Source: Pseudomonas brenneri (GTDB lineage Bacteria; Pseudomonadota; Gammaproteobacteria; Pseudomonadales; Pseudomonadaceae). Taken from it: a DNA stretch of 64,000 bases. The DNA is taken from the NCBI RefSeq assembly GCF_007858285.1, contig NZ_VFIL01000001.1:248001-312000 (forward strand). The letters are read 5' to 3'. Below, in pieces: positions 40,242 to 49,607 of the stretch (its first letter is position 1; every line of letters begins with the position of its first letter). A program made the translations under genes and the position numbers. Below the pieces are notes generated by a model. That model did not search any database and was not told where the DNA came from. It was given only the letters and a program-made list of their open reading frames with translations.

Positions 40242-41669
40242 CTATTTCGTCGGGTCCGGGTCCTGCATCACTTTGAGGGTCGAGGCTTCCGGATCAAATT
40301 CATCTTCTTCCAGTTCCATGAACTCTTCAGGCAGGAAGATGTTCAGCAGGATCGCACAGAATGCACCAACGGTAATCGGCGACTCGAAGATGTTATGCAA
40401 GGCCTTGGGCAGTTCGCGCAGCACTTCCGGTACCGCCGCCACGCCCAGGCCCATCCCCAGGGAAATGGCCACGATCAGCACATTGCGCCGATGCAGTCCG
40501 GCCTCGGCGAGGATCTTGATCCCGGCCACGGCTACGGTGCCGAACATGATCAGGGTCGCGCCACCCAATACCGGCTTGGGCATCAGTTGCAGCACCGCGC
40601 CAATCATCGGGAACAGGCCGAGCAACACCAATAGGCCGGCGATGAAATACGCCACGTAGCGGCTGGCCACGCCGGTCAACTGAATCACGCCGTTGTTCTG
40701 GGCGAAGGTCACCATCGGCAGGCTATTGAAGGTGGCGGCCATGACCGAGTTCAGGCCATCAGCCAGCAGGCCGGACTTGATGCGTTTGATGTACAGCGGG
40801 CCTTTGACCGGTTGTTGGGAAATCATCGAGTTGGCTGTCAGATCACCGGCTGCTTCCAGCGGGGAAATCAGGAAGATCACTGCCACCGGGATAAACGCCA
40901 CCCAGTCAAACGAGAAACCGTACTTGAACGGCACCGGCACGCTGACCAGCGGCACCTGAGGCAATGCCGCCAGGTCGACCCGTCCCAGCCACCAGGCCAC
41001 GATAAAACCCAGGGTCAGGCCGATGACAATCGAGCCCAGGCGCAGGAACGGGTTATTGAAACGGTTGAGCACCACGATGGTCAGCAATACCAGGGCTGCC
41101 AGCCCCATATTGCTGGCCGCGCCCAAGTCGGCGGCGCCGTAGCCGCCGGCCATGTCGGTGACGGCGACCTTGATCAGCGACAGGCCCATCAAGGTGATGA
41201 TGGTGCCGGTGACCACCGGGGTAATCAGCTTGCGCAGCTTGCCGATGAACTGACTGAGCACCACTTCGATAAACGCCGCAAAGAAACAAATGCCGAAGAT
41301 CGTCGAGAGTATTTCATCAGTGCCGCCGCCTCGCGCCTTAACCATGAATCCGGCACTGAGAATCACGCTGATGAACGAAAAGCTGGTGCCTTGCAGGCAC
41401 AGCAAGCCCGAGCCCACCGGGCCAAAGCGCCGCGCCTGGACAAAGGTGCCCAGGCCGGAGACGAACAGCGCCATGCTGACCAGGTAGGGCACTTCGCTTT
41501 CCAGGCCCAATACACCCCCGACGATCAGGGTCGGGGTAATGATCCCGACAAAGCTGGCGAGCACATGCTGCAGGGCGGCAAACATCGCCGCAGTGAAGTG
41601 CGGACGGTCTTCCAGACCATAGATCAGGTCCGATTTGTAACGTGGCTGAGGGGCTTGAGCGTCAGACAA
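40242..41669 (-). CDS. Nucleobase:cation symporter-2 family permease (xanthine/uracil type)
   Basis: 475 residues with about 14 hydrophobic helices. Features of the NCS2 family are visible: the QHVLASF segment in helix 1, GSGLLCLQGTSFSFI, SPLEAAGDLTA and FAQNNGVIQLTGVASRYV. The latter resembles the xanthine/urate branch rather than uracil. It imports a purine base with protons or sodium. The C-terminal tail is acidic. Confidence 0.9.
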   Translation of the reverse strand: MSDAQAPQPRYKSDLIYGLEDRPHFTAAMFAALQHVLASFVGIITPTLIVGGVLGLESEVPYLVSMALFVSGLGTFVQARRFGPVGSGLLCLQGTSFSFISVILSAGFMVKARGGGTDEILSTIFGICFFAAFIEVVLSQFIGKLRKLITPVVTGTIITLMGLSLIKVAVTDMAGGYGAADLGAASNMGLAALVLLTIVVLNRFNNPFLRLGSIVIGLTLGFIVAWWLGRVDLAALPQVPLVSVPVPFKYGFSFDWVAFIPVAVIFLISPLEAAGDLTANSMISQQPVKGPLYIKRIKSGLLADGLNSVMAATFNSLPMVTFAQNNGVIQLTGVASRYVAYFIAGLLVLLGLFPMIGAVLQLMPKPVLGGATLIMFGTVAVAGIKILAEAGLHRRNVLIVAISLGMGLGVAAVPEVLRELPKALHNIFESPITVGAFCAILLNIFLPEEFMELEEDEFDPEASTLKVMQDPDPTK

Positions 41670-41903
41670 AATACGTGCTCGGGTCAGAAAATGGAGGCGC
41701 AGGATGCCAGAAAGCGCCCGCTGTCAAAAGTGTGAAAATATATTTCTCCGATCCATGCAAAAAGCCTCAAGCCGGCCGATACCTCTTATAGGCCCACACA
41801 ACCTTTATAACAGTGGCGCCGAACAGTCATCTAAGCGCGTTGACGCTAAGTGATCGTGTCGCGGCAAGGACGCTCGCAGTCATCCCTCTTTGAGAGCTTT
41901 CCT

Positions 41904-43529
41904 ATGTCCCTTCGTAATTTGAACATCGCACCTCGGGCGTTTCTCGGTTTTGCGTTTATTGCGTTGTTAGTGATTGTTCTGGGGGTGTTTGCCGTCAACC
42001 GTATGACGCTGATCCGCCAGGCCTCGCTGGACATGGGCACCAACCAGTTGCCCAGTGTCGGTTACCTGGCCAACATCACCGAGAACGTGTTGCGCCTGCG
42101 CATTCTGTCATTCCGTGTCTTGGTCAATCGCGATCCGGTCGCCCTGCAAGAGGCTCAGGTGCGCATCGGGGTCTTGGTCGACAAGGCCCGGCAAGCCCAG
42201 GCGGGATATGCCGCGACGCCGGCGGGTGCCGAAGAAGCTGCGTTGTACAAGACCTTTGCGGCCACGCTGGACAACTACCTCAAAGCCCAGGCTGAAATGC
42301 TTGCGCTGTCCCAGCAGAACAAGGTCGAGGAGATGCGCGCCTTGATCAACAGTCGCATCAAGGACGGCACGGATCAGATGGGCGAACAGCTCAATAAGCT
42401 GATTGCAATCAATGCCGCCGATGCCAAGCAGGCCGGTGAAGACGCCGGTCGCAGCTATAACGATGCGATCAGCGGGATAGTTGTGGTGTCGGTAGTCGCG
42501 GCGCTGATGACCGTATTGCTCGCCTGGCTGCTGACGCGCAGCATTGTCACGCCGCTGCGCAAGGCCGTGGCGGCCGCGCAAACCATCTCCAGTGGCGACC
42601 TGAGCAAGGTCATCGAGGACGACGGCAAGGACGAGCCCGCCCGCCTGATTGGCGCCCTGGCGACCATGCAGGGCAACTTGCGCCAGACCATCCAGCACAT
42701 CGCCGGTTCAGCCACGCAACTGGCATCGGCCGCCGAAGAACTCAGTGCGGTAACCGAAGAAGCCTCCAAGGGCTTGCAGCAGCAGAACAATGAAATCGAC
42801 CAGGCCGCCACGGCTGTCAATGAAATGACCGCCGCCGTAGAAGAGGTGGCGCGCAACGCGGTCTCCACCTCCGAGGCATCGGCCCAGTCGAACCAGGCCG
42901 CGCGGGAAGGGCGCGACCGGGTGGTGGAAACCGTGGATGCGATCCAGACCATGACCCAGGACGTGCAGAACACCTCGGTGCTGATCGAAGGCCTGGCCAC
43001 CCAGGGGCGTGATATCGGCAAGGTGCTGGACGTGATTCGGGCGATTGCCGAGCAAACCAACTTGTTGGCCCTCAACGCGGCGATCGAAGCCGCTCGTGCG
43101 GGTGAAGCCGGGCGTGGGTTTGCCGTGGTAGCCGATGAAGTACGGGCCCTGGCTCATCGCACCCAGCAGTCGACCCAGGAGATCGAGAAAATGGTCGCCG
43201 GGATCCAGAACGGCACCGGGGACGCGGTGCAGTCCATGCAACAGAGCAACCAGCGCACTCAAAGCACTCTGGAAATGGCCCGCGCCGCTGGTGTGGCGCT
43301 GGAGCAGATCACCCAGTCCATCAGCCTGATCAACGAACGCAACCTGGTGATCGCCAGTGCGTCCGAAGAACAGGCCCAGGTATCCCGCGAGGTGGACCGT
43401 AACCTGGTGAACATCCGCGACCTGGCCACCCAGTCAGCGGCCGGAGCCAACCAGACCAGCGCCGCCAGTCATGAACTGTCGCGCCTGGCGGTGGACTTGA
43501 ATGGGATGGTCGCGCGCTTCGTGATCTGA
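41904..43529 (+). CDS. Methyl-accepting chemotaxis protein
   Basis: 541 residues from the ATG at 41904. TM1 lies near residues 11-31, a helical periplasmic ligand-binding domain of about 155 residues follows, TM2 lies near 190-212, then a HAMP linker and the signalling domain. The signalling tip sequence [20 protein letters not shown] is intact near residue 382. The ligand is unknown. No CheR or CheB pentapeptide tether is seen at the C-terminus. Confidence 0.93.
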   Translation: MSLRNLNIAPRAFLGFAFIALLVIVLGVFAVNRMTLIRQASLDMGTNQLPSVGYLANITENVLRLRILSFRVLVNRDPVALQEAQVRIGVLVDKARQAQAGYAATPAGAEEAALYKTFAATLDNYLKAQAEMLALSQQNKVEEMRALINSRIKDGTDQMGEQLNKLIAINAADAKQAGEDAGRSYNDAISGIVVVSVVAALMTVLLAWLLTRSIVTPLRKAVAAAQTISSGDLSKVIEDDGKDEPARLIGALATMQGNLRQTIQHIAGSATQLASAAEELSAVTEEASKGLQQQNNEIDQAATAVNEMTAAVEEVARNAVSTSEASAQSNQAAREGRDRVVETVDAIQTMTQDVQNTSVLIEGLATQGRDIGKVLDVIRAIAEQTNLLALNAAIEAARAGEAGRGFAVVADEVRALAHRTQQSTQEIEKMVAGIQNGTGDAVQSMQQSNQRTQSTLEMARAAGVALEQITQSISLINERNLVIASASEEQAQVSREVDRNLVNIRDLATQSAAGANQTSAASHELSRLAVDLNGMVARFVI

Positions 43530-43574
43530 TCACATCACGGGTGTGGGAGCTGTACTGGGCAAGCGGCGGCGTCC

Positions 43575-44369
43575 CTAGGGGTTATCCAGGTCATGCCCCA
43601 ACGACTGGATAAACAACGAAAACAACTCCGGCTGCGACGAGATATCCAGCTTGGCGTACAGGTGCCGCCGATGCACCTTGACCGTGTCCGGCGAGATACT
43701 CAGGCGTTCGGCCATGGCCTTGGACGAAAACCCGCGCAATACCAGGCGGGCGATTTCCAGTTCGCGCTCTGACAGCACGCCACTGCCAAAATGACTCAAC
43801 GCATCGCGTATCTGGCTGGCCATGGCTTCGCCCGCCGGTGCGCGCTGGGTGCTTTGCTGCCAATGCTGCTGCATCAACGGCAGCACCCACGCCGCCAATA
43901 GCGTCAGCAGCCCGGTTTCAGTCGCGGTAAATACCCGCTGCATACCCAGTGACAACGACAAGGTGCCCACCCCGGGCAGTTGCAGGATGAATTGCACTTC
44001 ATCCTCCAGCACGTTGTCGTGGAAGTAATTGAGGAAGTATTCACTCTGGCGGAAATGGTCTGGCGCCACTTCTTCCAGGCGATACACGCCGCTGGCATAC
44101 CCTTCGCGGCAGGCCTGGAAGAACGGGTCGAGCAAGTACAAACCATTGAGATACACCAGCATCGACGCCGGTTTGCTGGTCGGCTGCGCGTCGTACTCTT
44201 CCAGCGCCTGGGGTGGGCCGTCCACCGGGTAGAAGATCGCCAGGGCGTTATCGAAGGCCAGGTTCTGGTGCAGCAACAGCACCAGTTGCTTCCAGAAGCG
44301 CTCGGTGCCAATTTGCGACACCGTACGGCCCAGGCCCGCATGCATGCCGATTTCCCGAAACAGGCTCAT
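43575..44369 (-). CDS. LuxR-family transcriptional regulator
   Basis: 264 residues from the ATG at 44369, which has GGAA upstream; an ATG at 44402 is an alternative but lacks a ribosome-binding site. The first 190 residues are an unrecognised sensing region. The C-terminal 60 are a LuxR helix-turn-helix (LSERELEIARLVLRGFSSKA, then SPDTVKVHRRHLYAKL). It is divergent from an APC permease and a P1-family peptidase gene, so it is likely their regulator. Confidence 0.88.
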   Translation of the reverse strand: MSLFREIGMHAGLGRTVSQIGTERFWKQLVLLLHQNLAFDNALAIFYPVDGPPQALEEYDAQPTSKPASMLVYLNGLYLLDPFFQACREGYASGVYRLEEVAPDHFRQSEYFLNYFHDNVLEDEVQFILQLPGVGTLSLSLGMQRVFTATETGLLTLLAAWVLPLMQQHWQQSTQRAPAGEAMASQIRDALSHFGSGVLSERELEIARLVLRGFSSKAMAERLSISPDTVKVHRRHLYAKLDISSQPELFSLFIQSLGHDLDNP

Positions 44370-44484
44370 GTGAAGGGTTCCGATGGCTGAAAGATTGGCC
44401 AAGGGTTCGGTTTTTACCCGGCCCCGTCAAGGGGAGTACTCCAATAGGGGAATTGGCCGGCGCAGTGGCAACACCTAAATTCCC

Positions 44485-44584
44485 TGTAGGAGCGAGCTTG
44501 CTCGCGAAAAACCTGAGCGCGCTGCGGTTACCCAGTCAGCACGCGTTTGCGTTGACGTCTTTCGCGAGCAAGCTCGCTCCTACA
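44485..44584. repeat. REP-type inverted repeat (copy D)
   Basis: TGTAGGAGCGAGCTTGCTCG and its exact reverse complement flank about 60 bases. It lies between the divergent LuxR gene and the APC permease gene, inside their shared promoter region. Confidence 0.9.
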
Positions 44585-44653
44585 ATAAAAAAATTGATCG
44601 CCCCTACTTTTTCGTTTCTGCCTCAAACCAAGAATAAACAAGAGGATAACGAT

Positions 44654-46018
44654 ATGAGCACAACCCCCGCGCCCGACGGCGTGCTGAAACCTACCTTGAG
44701 TGTGTTCGATGTGGTGGCCATTACCGTTTCGGCGGTGACTCCGGCCAGTTCCGTGTTTGTTATCGCCCCGTTTGCAATCCAGCAAGCCGGGAGCGGTGTG
44801 TTCCTGGCGTTTGTAATGGCCGGGCTGCTGGCGCTGATGTTCGCCTTTTGCTACGCCGAACTGGGGCGCGCCCATAACAGTGCAGGTGGCGAGTATGTGT
44901 ACGCCAAGCGCGTGTTTGGCGGCATGGCCGGCTACGCGACCTTCCTCACGGTGCTGGTGATGCTGCTGTTTATCCCGCCGGTCCTGGCCACCGGCGCGGC
45001 GACTTACCTCAATAACGCCTTGGGTACGAAGTTCGACTCACAAACCGTGGCCCTGGTGATTGTGGTGTGCAGTTACGCCCTGGGCATTCTCAACATCAAG
45101 CTCAATGCATGGATTACCGGCACCTGCCTGCTGTTGGAGGTGGCGGCTTTGCTGGTGATTGTGTTTATCGGTTTCGGTAACCCGGTGCAGCCCGCCAGCG
45201 TGCTGTTCCAGCCGCAGATCGTCGAAAACGGCGTGCTGCACCTCGCCCCCTGGGCCCTGGTGATCGGTGCTGTCGGCATCGGCCTGTTCTCGTTCAATGG
45301 TTATGGCCCGGCGGTGTTGTTGGCCGAAGACATGAAATGCGGCGGCAAGGGCGTGCACAAGGCAGTGCTGTGGTCCCTGGGCCTGGTGGTGGTGATCGAG
45401 TTGGTGCCAATCACCGCGCTGTTGATCGGCGCTCCCTCGCTCAGTGAGATGATCAGCAGCCCGGACCCCATCGGCTATCTGCTGACCAGCCATGGCAACG
45501 AAACCCTGTCGCGGCTGGTCAGTGCCGGGATCTTCCTCTCGGTGTTCAATGCGATTGTCGCCATCGTGATCCAGATCGGCCGGGTAGTGTTCAGCAGCGG
45601 TCGCGATGCACTGTGGACACCGACCATCAACAAACTCTTCACCCGTATCCACCCGCGCTGGGATTCGCCATGGCTGGCCACGCTGTTCCTGGCGGTCCCT
45701 TCGGCGCTACTCAGTTTCAGCTCCAACCTGGCCGACCTGACGTCCTTCAGTGTGTTGCTGATCATGCTGGTGTACCTGATCGTCGCCTTGAGCGCGCTGA
45801 TGAGCCGGGTGCTATTGCGCGACCGCGAGCATCCGTACCGCATGCCCCTGTGGCCGGTACCGGCATTGCTGGCCGTGGCCGGCGCGGGTTATCTGTTGCT
45901 CACCTTGTTTATCGCAGCATCCATGCGCGACATCATGATTATCATCGGCCTGCTGGCGTTGTCGGTGGTCCTGTATTGCATCAGCGGCCGGTCGAGTCCG
46001 GCGTTTCAGAAACTGTAA
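44654..46018 (+). CDS. APC-family amino acid permease
   Basis: 454 residues from the ATG at 44654 (AGAGGA site upstream), with about 12 membrane helices. The helix-1 motif SVFDVVAITVSAVTPASSVF and the later FNGYGPAVLLAEDM segment are typical of APC superfamily amino acid or amine transporters. The next gene encodes a P1-family peptidase only nine bases downstream, so the pair may take up and process a peptide or amide. Substrate unknown. Confidence 0.9.
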   Translation: MSTTPAPDGVLKPTLSVFDVVAITVSAVTPASSVFVIAPFAIQQAGSGVFLAFVMAGLLALMFAFCYAELGRAHNSAGGEYVYAKRVFGGMAGYATFLTVLVMLLFIPPVLATGAATYLNNALGTKFDSQTVALVIVVCSYALGILNIKLNAWITGTCLLLEVAALLVIVFIGFGNPVQPASVLFQPQIVENGVLHLAPWALVIGAVGIGLFSFNGYGPAVLLAEDMKCGGKGVHKAVLWSLGLVVVIELVPITALLIGAPSLSEMISSPDPIGYLLTSHGNETLSRLVSAGIFLSVFNAIVAIVIQIGRVVFSSGRDALWTPTINKLFTRIHPRWDSPWLATLFLAVPSALLSFSSNLADLTSFSVLLIMLVYLIVALSALMSRVLLRDREHPYRMPLWPVPALLAVAGAGYLLLTLFIAASMRDIMIIIGLLALSVVLYCISGRSSPAFQKL

Positions 46019-46027
46019 GGAGTGATT

Positions 46028-47128
46028 ATGCGCGCACGTCAATTGGGCATTACGTTGGGGCTGGGGATACCCGGCGAATTGAATGCGATTACCGATGTCC
46101 CTGGGGTTCGGGTCGGTCACAGCACGGTCAAGGCGCAGATCGATGGCAAGCAGGTGCGCACCGGGGTCACGCTGATCCAGCCGCGGGCCGGTGCTGCTCG
46201 CCTGCAGCCGTGTTTTGCCGGGTATCACGTGCTCAATGGCAACGGCGACGCCACGGGCCTTGAGTGGATCGGCGAAGCCGGGCTGTTGACCACGCCCCTG
46301 GCGATCACCAATACCCACAGTATCGGTATTGTGCGCGACACCTTGATCGCCCTGGAGCGCGACAGCCTGGCTGACCCGGCGGTGTACTGGTGCATGCCGG
46401 TGGTGATGGAAACCTATGACGGCCTGCTCAACGATATCTGGGGCCAGCACATCGGCCCGGAGCATGTGCTCCAGGCCATGGCCAATGCAGAATCGGGCCC
46501 GGTGCAGGAAGGCGCGGTGGGTGGCGGCACCGGGATGATCTGCCATGAGTTCAAGGGCGGCATTGGCAGCGCCTCGCGCAAGTTGCCAGGGGAGCAGGGC
46601 GGCTGGACCGTTGGCGTGCTGGTGCAGGCCAACCACGGCAAGCGCCAGGAACTGCGAGTCGATGGCTATCCGGTGGGGCGACACCTGATGGAAATTGCCT
46701 CGCCGTTTGCCGCTCGTGGCACCCCGGGCATGGGCTCCATTGTGGTGATTATCGCTACCGACGCACCGTTATTGCCCCACCAGTGTCAGCGCCTGGCGCA
46801 ACGCGCATCCATCGGTATTGCACGCACCGGCGGCGGTACCGAGGATTCCAGTGGCGATCTGTTCCTGGCGTTTGCCACCGGCAACCAGGACCTGCCGGCG
46901 GCAGATTACGGGCGCAAGGATTTACCGCTCAGCACGGCACTGAACATGGTCAATAACGATCATATTTCGCCGTTGTTCAGTGCGGCGGCGGAGGCGGTGG
47001 AAGAAGCCATCATCAACGCGATCCTCGCAGGGGAGGACATGACCACTGCCGAAGGTGTGCTGGTGCCGGGTTTGGATGGGCGGACGTTGCTCGAAGCGCT
47101 GCACCAGACTGGTTGGCAACGACCTTGA
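46028..47128 (+). CDS. P1 family peptidase, DmpA/BapA-type beta-peptidyl aminopeptidase
   Basis: 366 residues. The P1/S58 family is an N-terminal nucleophile hydrolase that cleaves itself before a serine; here the expected site is GMG-SIVV, with Ser237 becoming the nucleophile. Other family signatures are ITDVPGVRVGHSTV and GAVGGGTGMICHEFKGGIG. No signal peptide is visible. Family members cleave N-terminal residues, including beta-amino acids. GGAG lies five bases before the ATG. Confidence 0.9.
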   Translation: MRARQLGITLGLGIPGELNAITDVPGVRVGHSTVKAQIDGKQVRTGVTLIQPRAGAARLQPCFAGYHVLNGNGDATGLEWIGEAGLLTTPLAITNTHSIGIVRDTLIALERDSLADPAVYWCMPVVMETYDGLLNDIWGQHIGPEHVLQAMANAESGPVQEGAVGGGTGMICHEFKGGIGSASRKLPGEQGGWTVGVLVQANHGKRQELRVDGYPVGRHLMEIASPFAARGTPGMGSIVVIIATDAPLLPHQCQRLAQRASIGIARTGGGTEDSSGDLFLAFATGNQDLPAADYGRKDLPLSTALNMVNNDHISPLFSAAAEAVEEAIINAILAGEDMTTAEGVLVPGLDGRTLLEALHQTGWQRP

Positions 47129-47542
47129 AATCGCCAGCGAATCATCGACGTATTAGCAAGCTGTCAATAATAATAAAACAATGGCTGCTTAATATTTACA
47201 ATGACACGGTGGCACTTTAAAAGTGCACCCCACTCAATATATTGGATCCATTCAATATTGAAATGTGACCTGTCTGGCATTTAACTGTTTAGCATTATTT
47301 AATATTTAAATAGCCGGGCTTGCGGCGCGCTGCTCATTACGCAGGATAGAAGACGTATTTCCCAATGTTTGCAGGCATTATTCGTTCTGCGCACTTTCCT
47401 GGCAAAAAAAGTGCTGGACGTCTGATTTAAAATTGTGTCAGTTTTCTTTCGCCTTCATAAGAGGCGAGTGATAGGACGCTCTCGCCGGAGAGCGTCGCTA
47501 TCGGACAAAAACTGTTCCACTTGCAAACAAGGAAGTACGTTT
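47129..47542 (+). other. AT-rich intergenic and leader region of aprA
   Basis: No gene in 414 bases. It is clearly more AT-rich than the rest of the window and holds two perfect palindromes, CAATATATTG (47235-47244) and TTCAATATTGAA (47251-47262). GCACTTT-A-AAAGTGC lies just upstream. Closer to aprA is a GC-rich hairpin (47475-47496). Probably the promoter and mRNA leader of the protease operon; xenogeneic silencers of the MvaT type favour such AT-rich DNA, but that is inference. Confidence 0.6.
47475..47496 (+). promoter_or_regulatory. Stem-loop in the presumed aprA mRNA leader
   Basis: GACGCTCTC and GAGAGCGTC pair perfectly over nine bases around a GCCG loop, about 46 bases before the aprA start. 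The ribosome-binding sequence ACAAGGAAG follows at 47527-47535. GGA motifs here are of the kind bound by RsmA/CsrA, which is known to control exoprotease in pseudomonads. Confidence 0.55.
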
Positions 47543-48991
47543 ATGTCGAAAGTAAAAGACAAAGCTATTGTCTCGGCAGCTCAAGCAAGTAGTGCCTATT
47601 CACAGATCGATAGCTTTAGCCATTTGTATGACCGTGGCGGCAATCTCACGGTCAATGGCAAACCTTCGTTCTCTGTCGACCAGGCAGCGGACCATTTGCT
47701 GCGCGAAAACGCGGCCTACCGGGACGTTGACGGCAACGGCAGGATCGATCTTACCTACACCTTCCTGACTTCGGCCTCCTCGGCGACCATGAACAAGCAT
47801 GGTATCTCCGGGTTCAGCCAGTTCAGCAACCTGCAAAAAGGCCAAGCCGTACTGGCCATGCAATCCTGGGCCGATGTGGCCAATGTCACCTTCACCGAGA
47901 AAGCCTCGGGCGGCGACTTCCACATGACCTTCGGCAACTACAGTGCGGGCCAGGATGGCGCCGCGGCTTTTGCCTATCTGCCGGGCACCAATGAGAAGTA
48001 CAACACAAGTGGCACGGATGGCACTTCCTGGTACCTGATCAACCGAGGCTACACCGATAACATCAACCCTGGCCTGAACAACTACGGACGCCAGACCCTG
48101 ACTCACGAAATCGGCCACACCCTGGGCCTGGATCACCCTGGCGACTACAACGCCGGGACCGGCAACCCGTCTTACAAAGACGCGGACTACGGCCAGGACA
48201 CCCGTGGCTACAGCGTCATGAGCTACTGGAGTGAGTTCAACACCAACCAGAACTTCACCAAGGGCGGGGTAGAGGCCTATGCCTCCGGCCCGCTGATCGA
48301 CGATATTGCGGCGATCCAGAAGCTCTATGGTGCCAACTACAACACCCGTGCCAGTGATACCACCTACGGGTTCAACTCCAACACCGGGCGCGACCACCTC
48401 AGCGCCACGTCCAATGCCGACAAGCTGGTGTTCTCGGTGTGGGACGGCGGTGGCAATGACACCCTGGACTTCTCCGGCTTTACCCAGAACCAGAAAATCA
48501 ACCTCAACGAGACCTCGTTCTCTGACGTGGGCGGCCTGGTGGGTAACGTGTCGATCGCCCAGGGTGTGACCGTGGAAAACGCCTTCGGTGGCTCGGGCAA
48601 CGACCTGCTGATCGGTAATGCGGCGGCCAACACCCTCAAGGGCGGTGCCGGCAATGACCTGATCTACGGTGGCGGCGGTGCTGACAAACTGTGGGGCGGT
48701 GCGGGTTCGGACACCTTTGTGTTCGGTGCCAGCTCCGATTCCAAGCCAGGTGCAGCGGATCAGATCCTCGACTTCACCTCGGGTTCGGACAAGATCGACC
48801 TGACCGGTATCACCCAGGGGAGCGGCCTGAATTTCGTCAACGCCTTCACAGGCAGCGCCGGTGATGCCGTGCTGACCTACGCCTCGGGTACCAACCTGGG
48901 CACGTTGGCGGTGGACTTCTCTGGGCACGGCGTGGCGGACTTCCTCGTCACCACCGTAGGCCAGGCGGCCTACAGCGACATCGTGGCTTGA
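47543..48991 (+). CDS. aprA: Extracellular alkaline metalloprotease, serralysin family (AprA/AprX)
   Basis: 482 residues from the ATG at 47543. Serralysin features: zinc site [12 protein letters not shown] (His188, Glu189, His192, His198), Met-turn SVMSYW (224-229), then Gly/Asp-rich RTX calcium repeats (about residues 345-390) and a C-terminal type I secretion signal region. No Sec signal peptide; it is secreted by AprDEF encoded downstream. In the P. fluorescens group this enzyme (AprX) degrades milk casein and other proteins. ORF extension upstream in the same frame is open but has no start with a good ribosome-binding site. Confidence 0.96.
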   Translation: MSKVKDKAIVSAAQASSAYSQIDSFSHLYDRGGNLTVNGKPSFSVDQAADHLLRENAAYRDVDGNGRIDLTYTFLTSASSATMNKHGISGFSQFSNLQKGQAVLAMQSWADVANVTFTEKASGGDFHMTFGNYSAGQDGAAAFAYLPGTNEKYNTSGTDGTSWYLINRGYTDNINPGLNNYGRQTLTHEIGHTLGLDHPGDYNAGTGNPSYKDADYGQDTRGYSVMSYWSEFNTNQNFTKGGVEAYASGPLIDDIAAIQKLYGANYNTRASDTTYGFNSNTGRDHLSATSNADKLVFSVWDGGGNDTLDFSGFTQNQKINLNETSFSDVGGLVGNVSIAQGVTVENAFGGSGNDLLIGNAAANTLKGGAGNDLIYGGGGADKLWGGAGSDTFVFGASSDSKPGAADQILDFTSGSDKIDLTGITQGSGLNFVNAFTGSAGDAVLTYASGTNLGTLAVDFSGHGVADFLVTTVGQAAYSDIVA

Positions 48992-49063
48992 TCAAGGCTT
49001 AACGAAGGGCGGCGCCCTGGCGCTGCTCTTTGCTTGCAACAACCCCGTGAACGGGTAATGGTG

Positions 49064-49432
49064 ATGACTATTTTTCGCAACGCAATCGCCTGGTTGATCC
49101 CGGCATTGCTGGTGTCGGCAGGAGCCCACGCAATGGCAAGCAGTCTTGTTTTACCCAGCACCACGCAACTGGCCGGCCATTGGCAGTTGCGACAGCAGGA
49201 GCAGGTCTGCGAGCTGGATCTGATTGCCCAGCCCAACGGCCTCAAAGGGGATGTGCAGTGTGCGCAACAGTGGCTGGGAGAAAAACCCCAGACATGGCTG
49301 CCCACGCCAGATGGAATACTGCTGATAAATGCCGAGGGGACGGGGATTGCCCATTTGAGCCGGCAGAAAGACGGTGAATATACGGTGACTTCCAAGTCGG
49401 GACTTGCCTTGATATTGCAGCGCACACAATAA
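49064..49432 (+). CDS. aprI: Periplasmic inhibitor of alkaline protease AprI
   Basis: 122 residues with a signal peptide (about 1-23) and the SLVLPSTTQLAGHW start of the mature protein, typical of the Inh/AprI lipocalin-like family, whose N-terminal strand plugs the protease active site. A Cys pair (EVCELD-like and VQCAQQ) probably forms the conserved disulfide. I use the ATG at 49064, eight bases after an ACGGG site; an ATG six bases earlier is too close to it. It protects the periplasm from stray AprA. Confidence 0.92.
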   Translation: MTIFRNAIAWLIPALLVSAGAHAMASSLVLPSTTQLAGHWQLRQQEQVCELDLIAQPNGLKGDVQCAQQWLGEKPQTWLPTPDGILLINAEGTGIAHLSRQKDGEYTVTSKSGLALILQRTQ

Positions 49433-49441
49433 TTGAACAAA

Positions 49442-49511
49442 TGGTTATATCGTTATAACCACTGACCGTAGAGTCATTTATTGAAAGTGACAGTCGTCTA
49501 TCTGTCACTTT
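49442..49511 (+). terminator. Two hairpins between aprI and aprD
   Basis: TGGTTATA-TCGT-TATAACCA (49442-49461) and AAAGTGACAG...CTGTCACTTT (49484-49493 with 49502-49511, loop of eight, short T-run) both follow the aprI stop. The second resembles an attenuator; the first is a possible operator. Confidence 0.6.
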
Positions 49512-49607
49512 TGATGAACTAAGCATAATTGAAGTAGTTGCCTGCCCCATTATGGCGCGCCGGGCAAACTGCTGTGTGTATTTCAGCCCCGGGGAAGATC
49601 AAGCAAC

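Noticed and set aside
43540..43574. Single REP-like half (TGTGGGAGC...)
   Set aside because: Only one weak arm is present with no partner, so it was not listed as a repeat copy.
47435..47542. N-terminal extension of aprA
   Set aside because: The frame is open upstream but starts only at a GTG without a ribosome-binding site, and the product would lack the normal serralysin N-terminus. The ATG at 47543 has AAGGAAG at a good distance.
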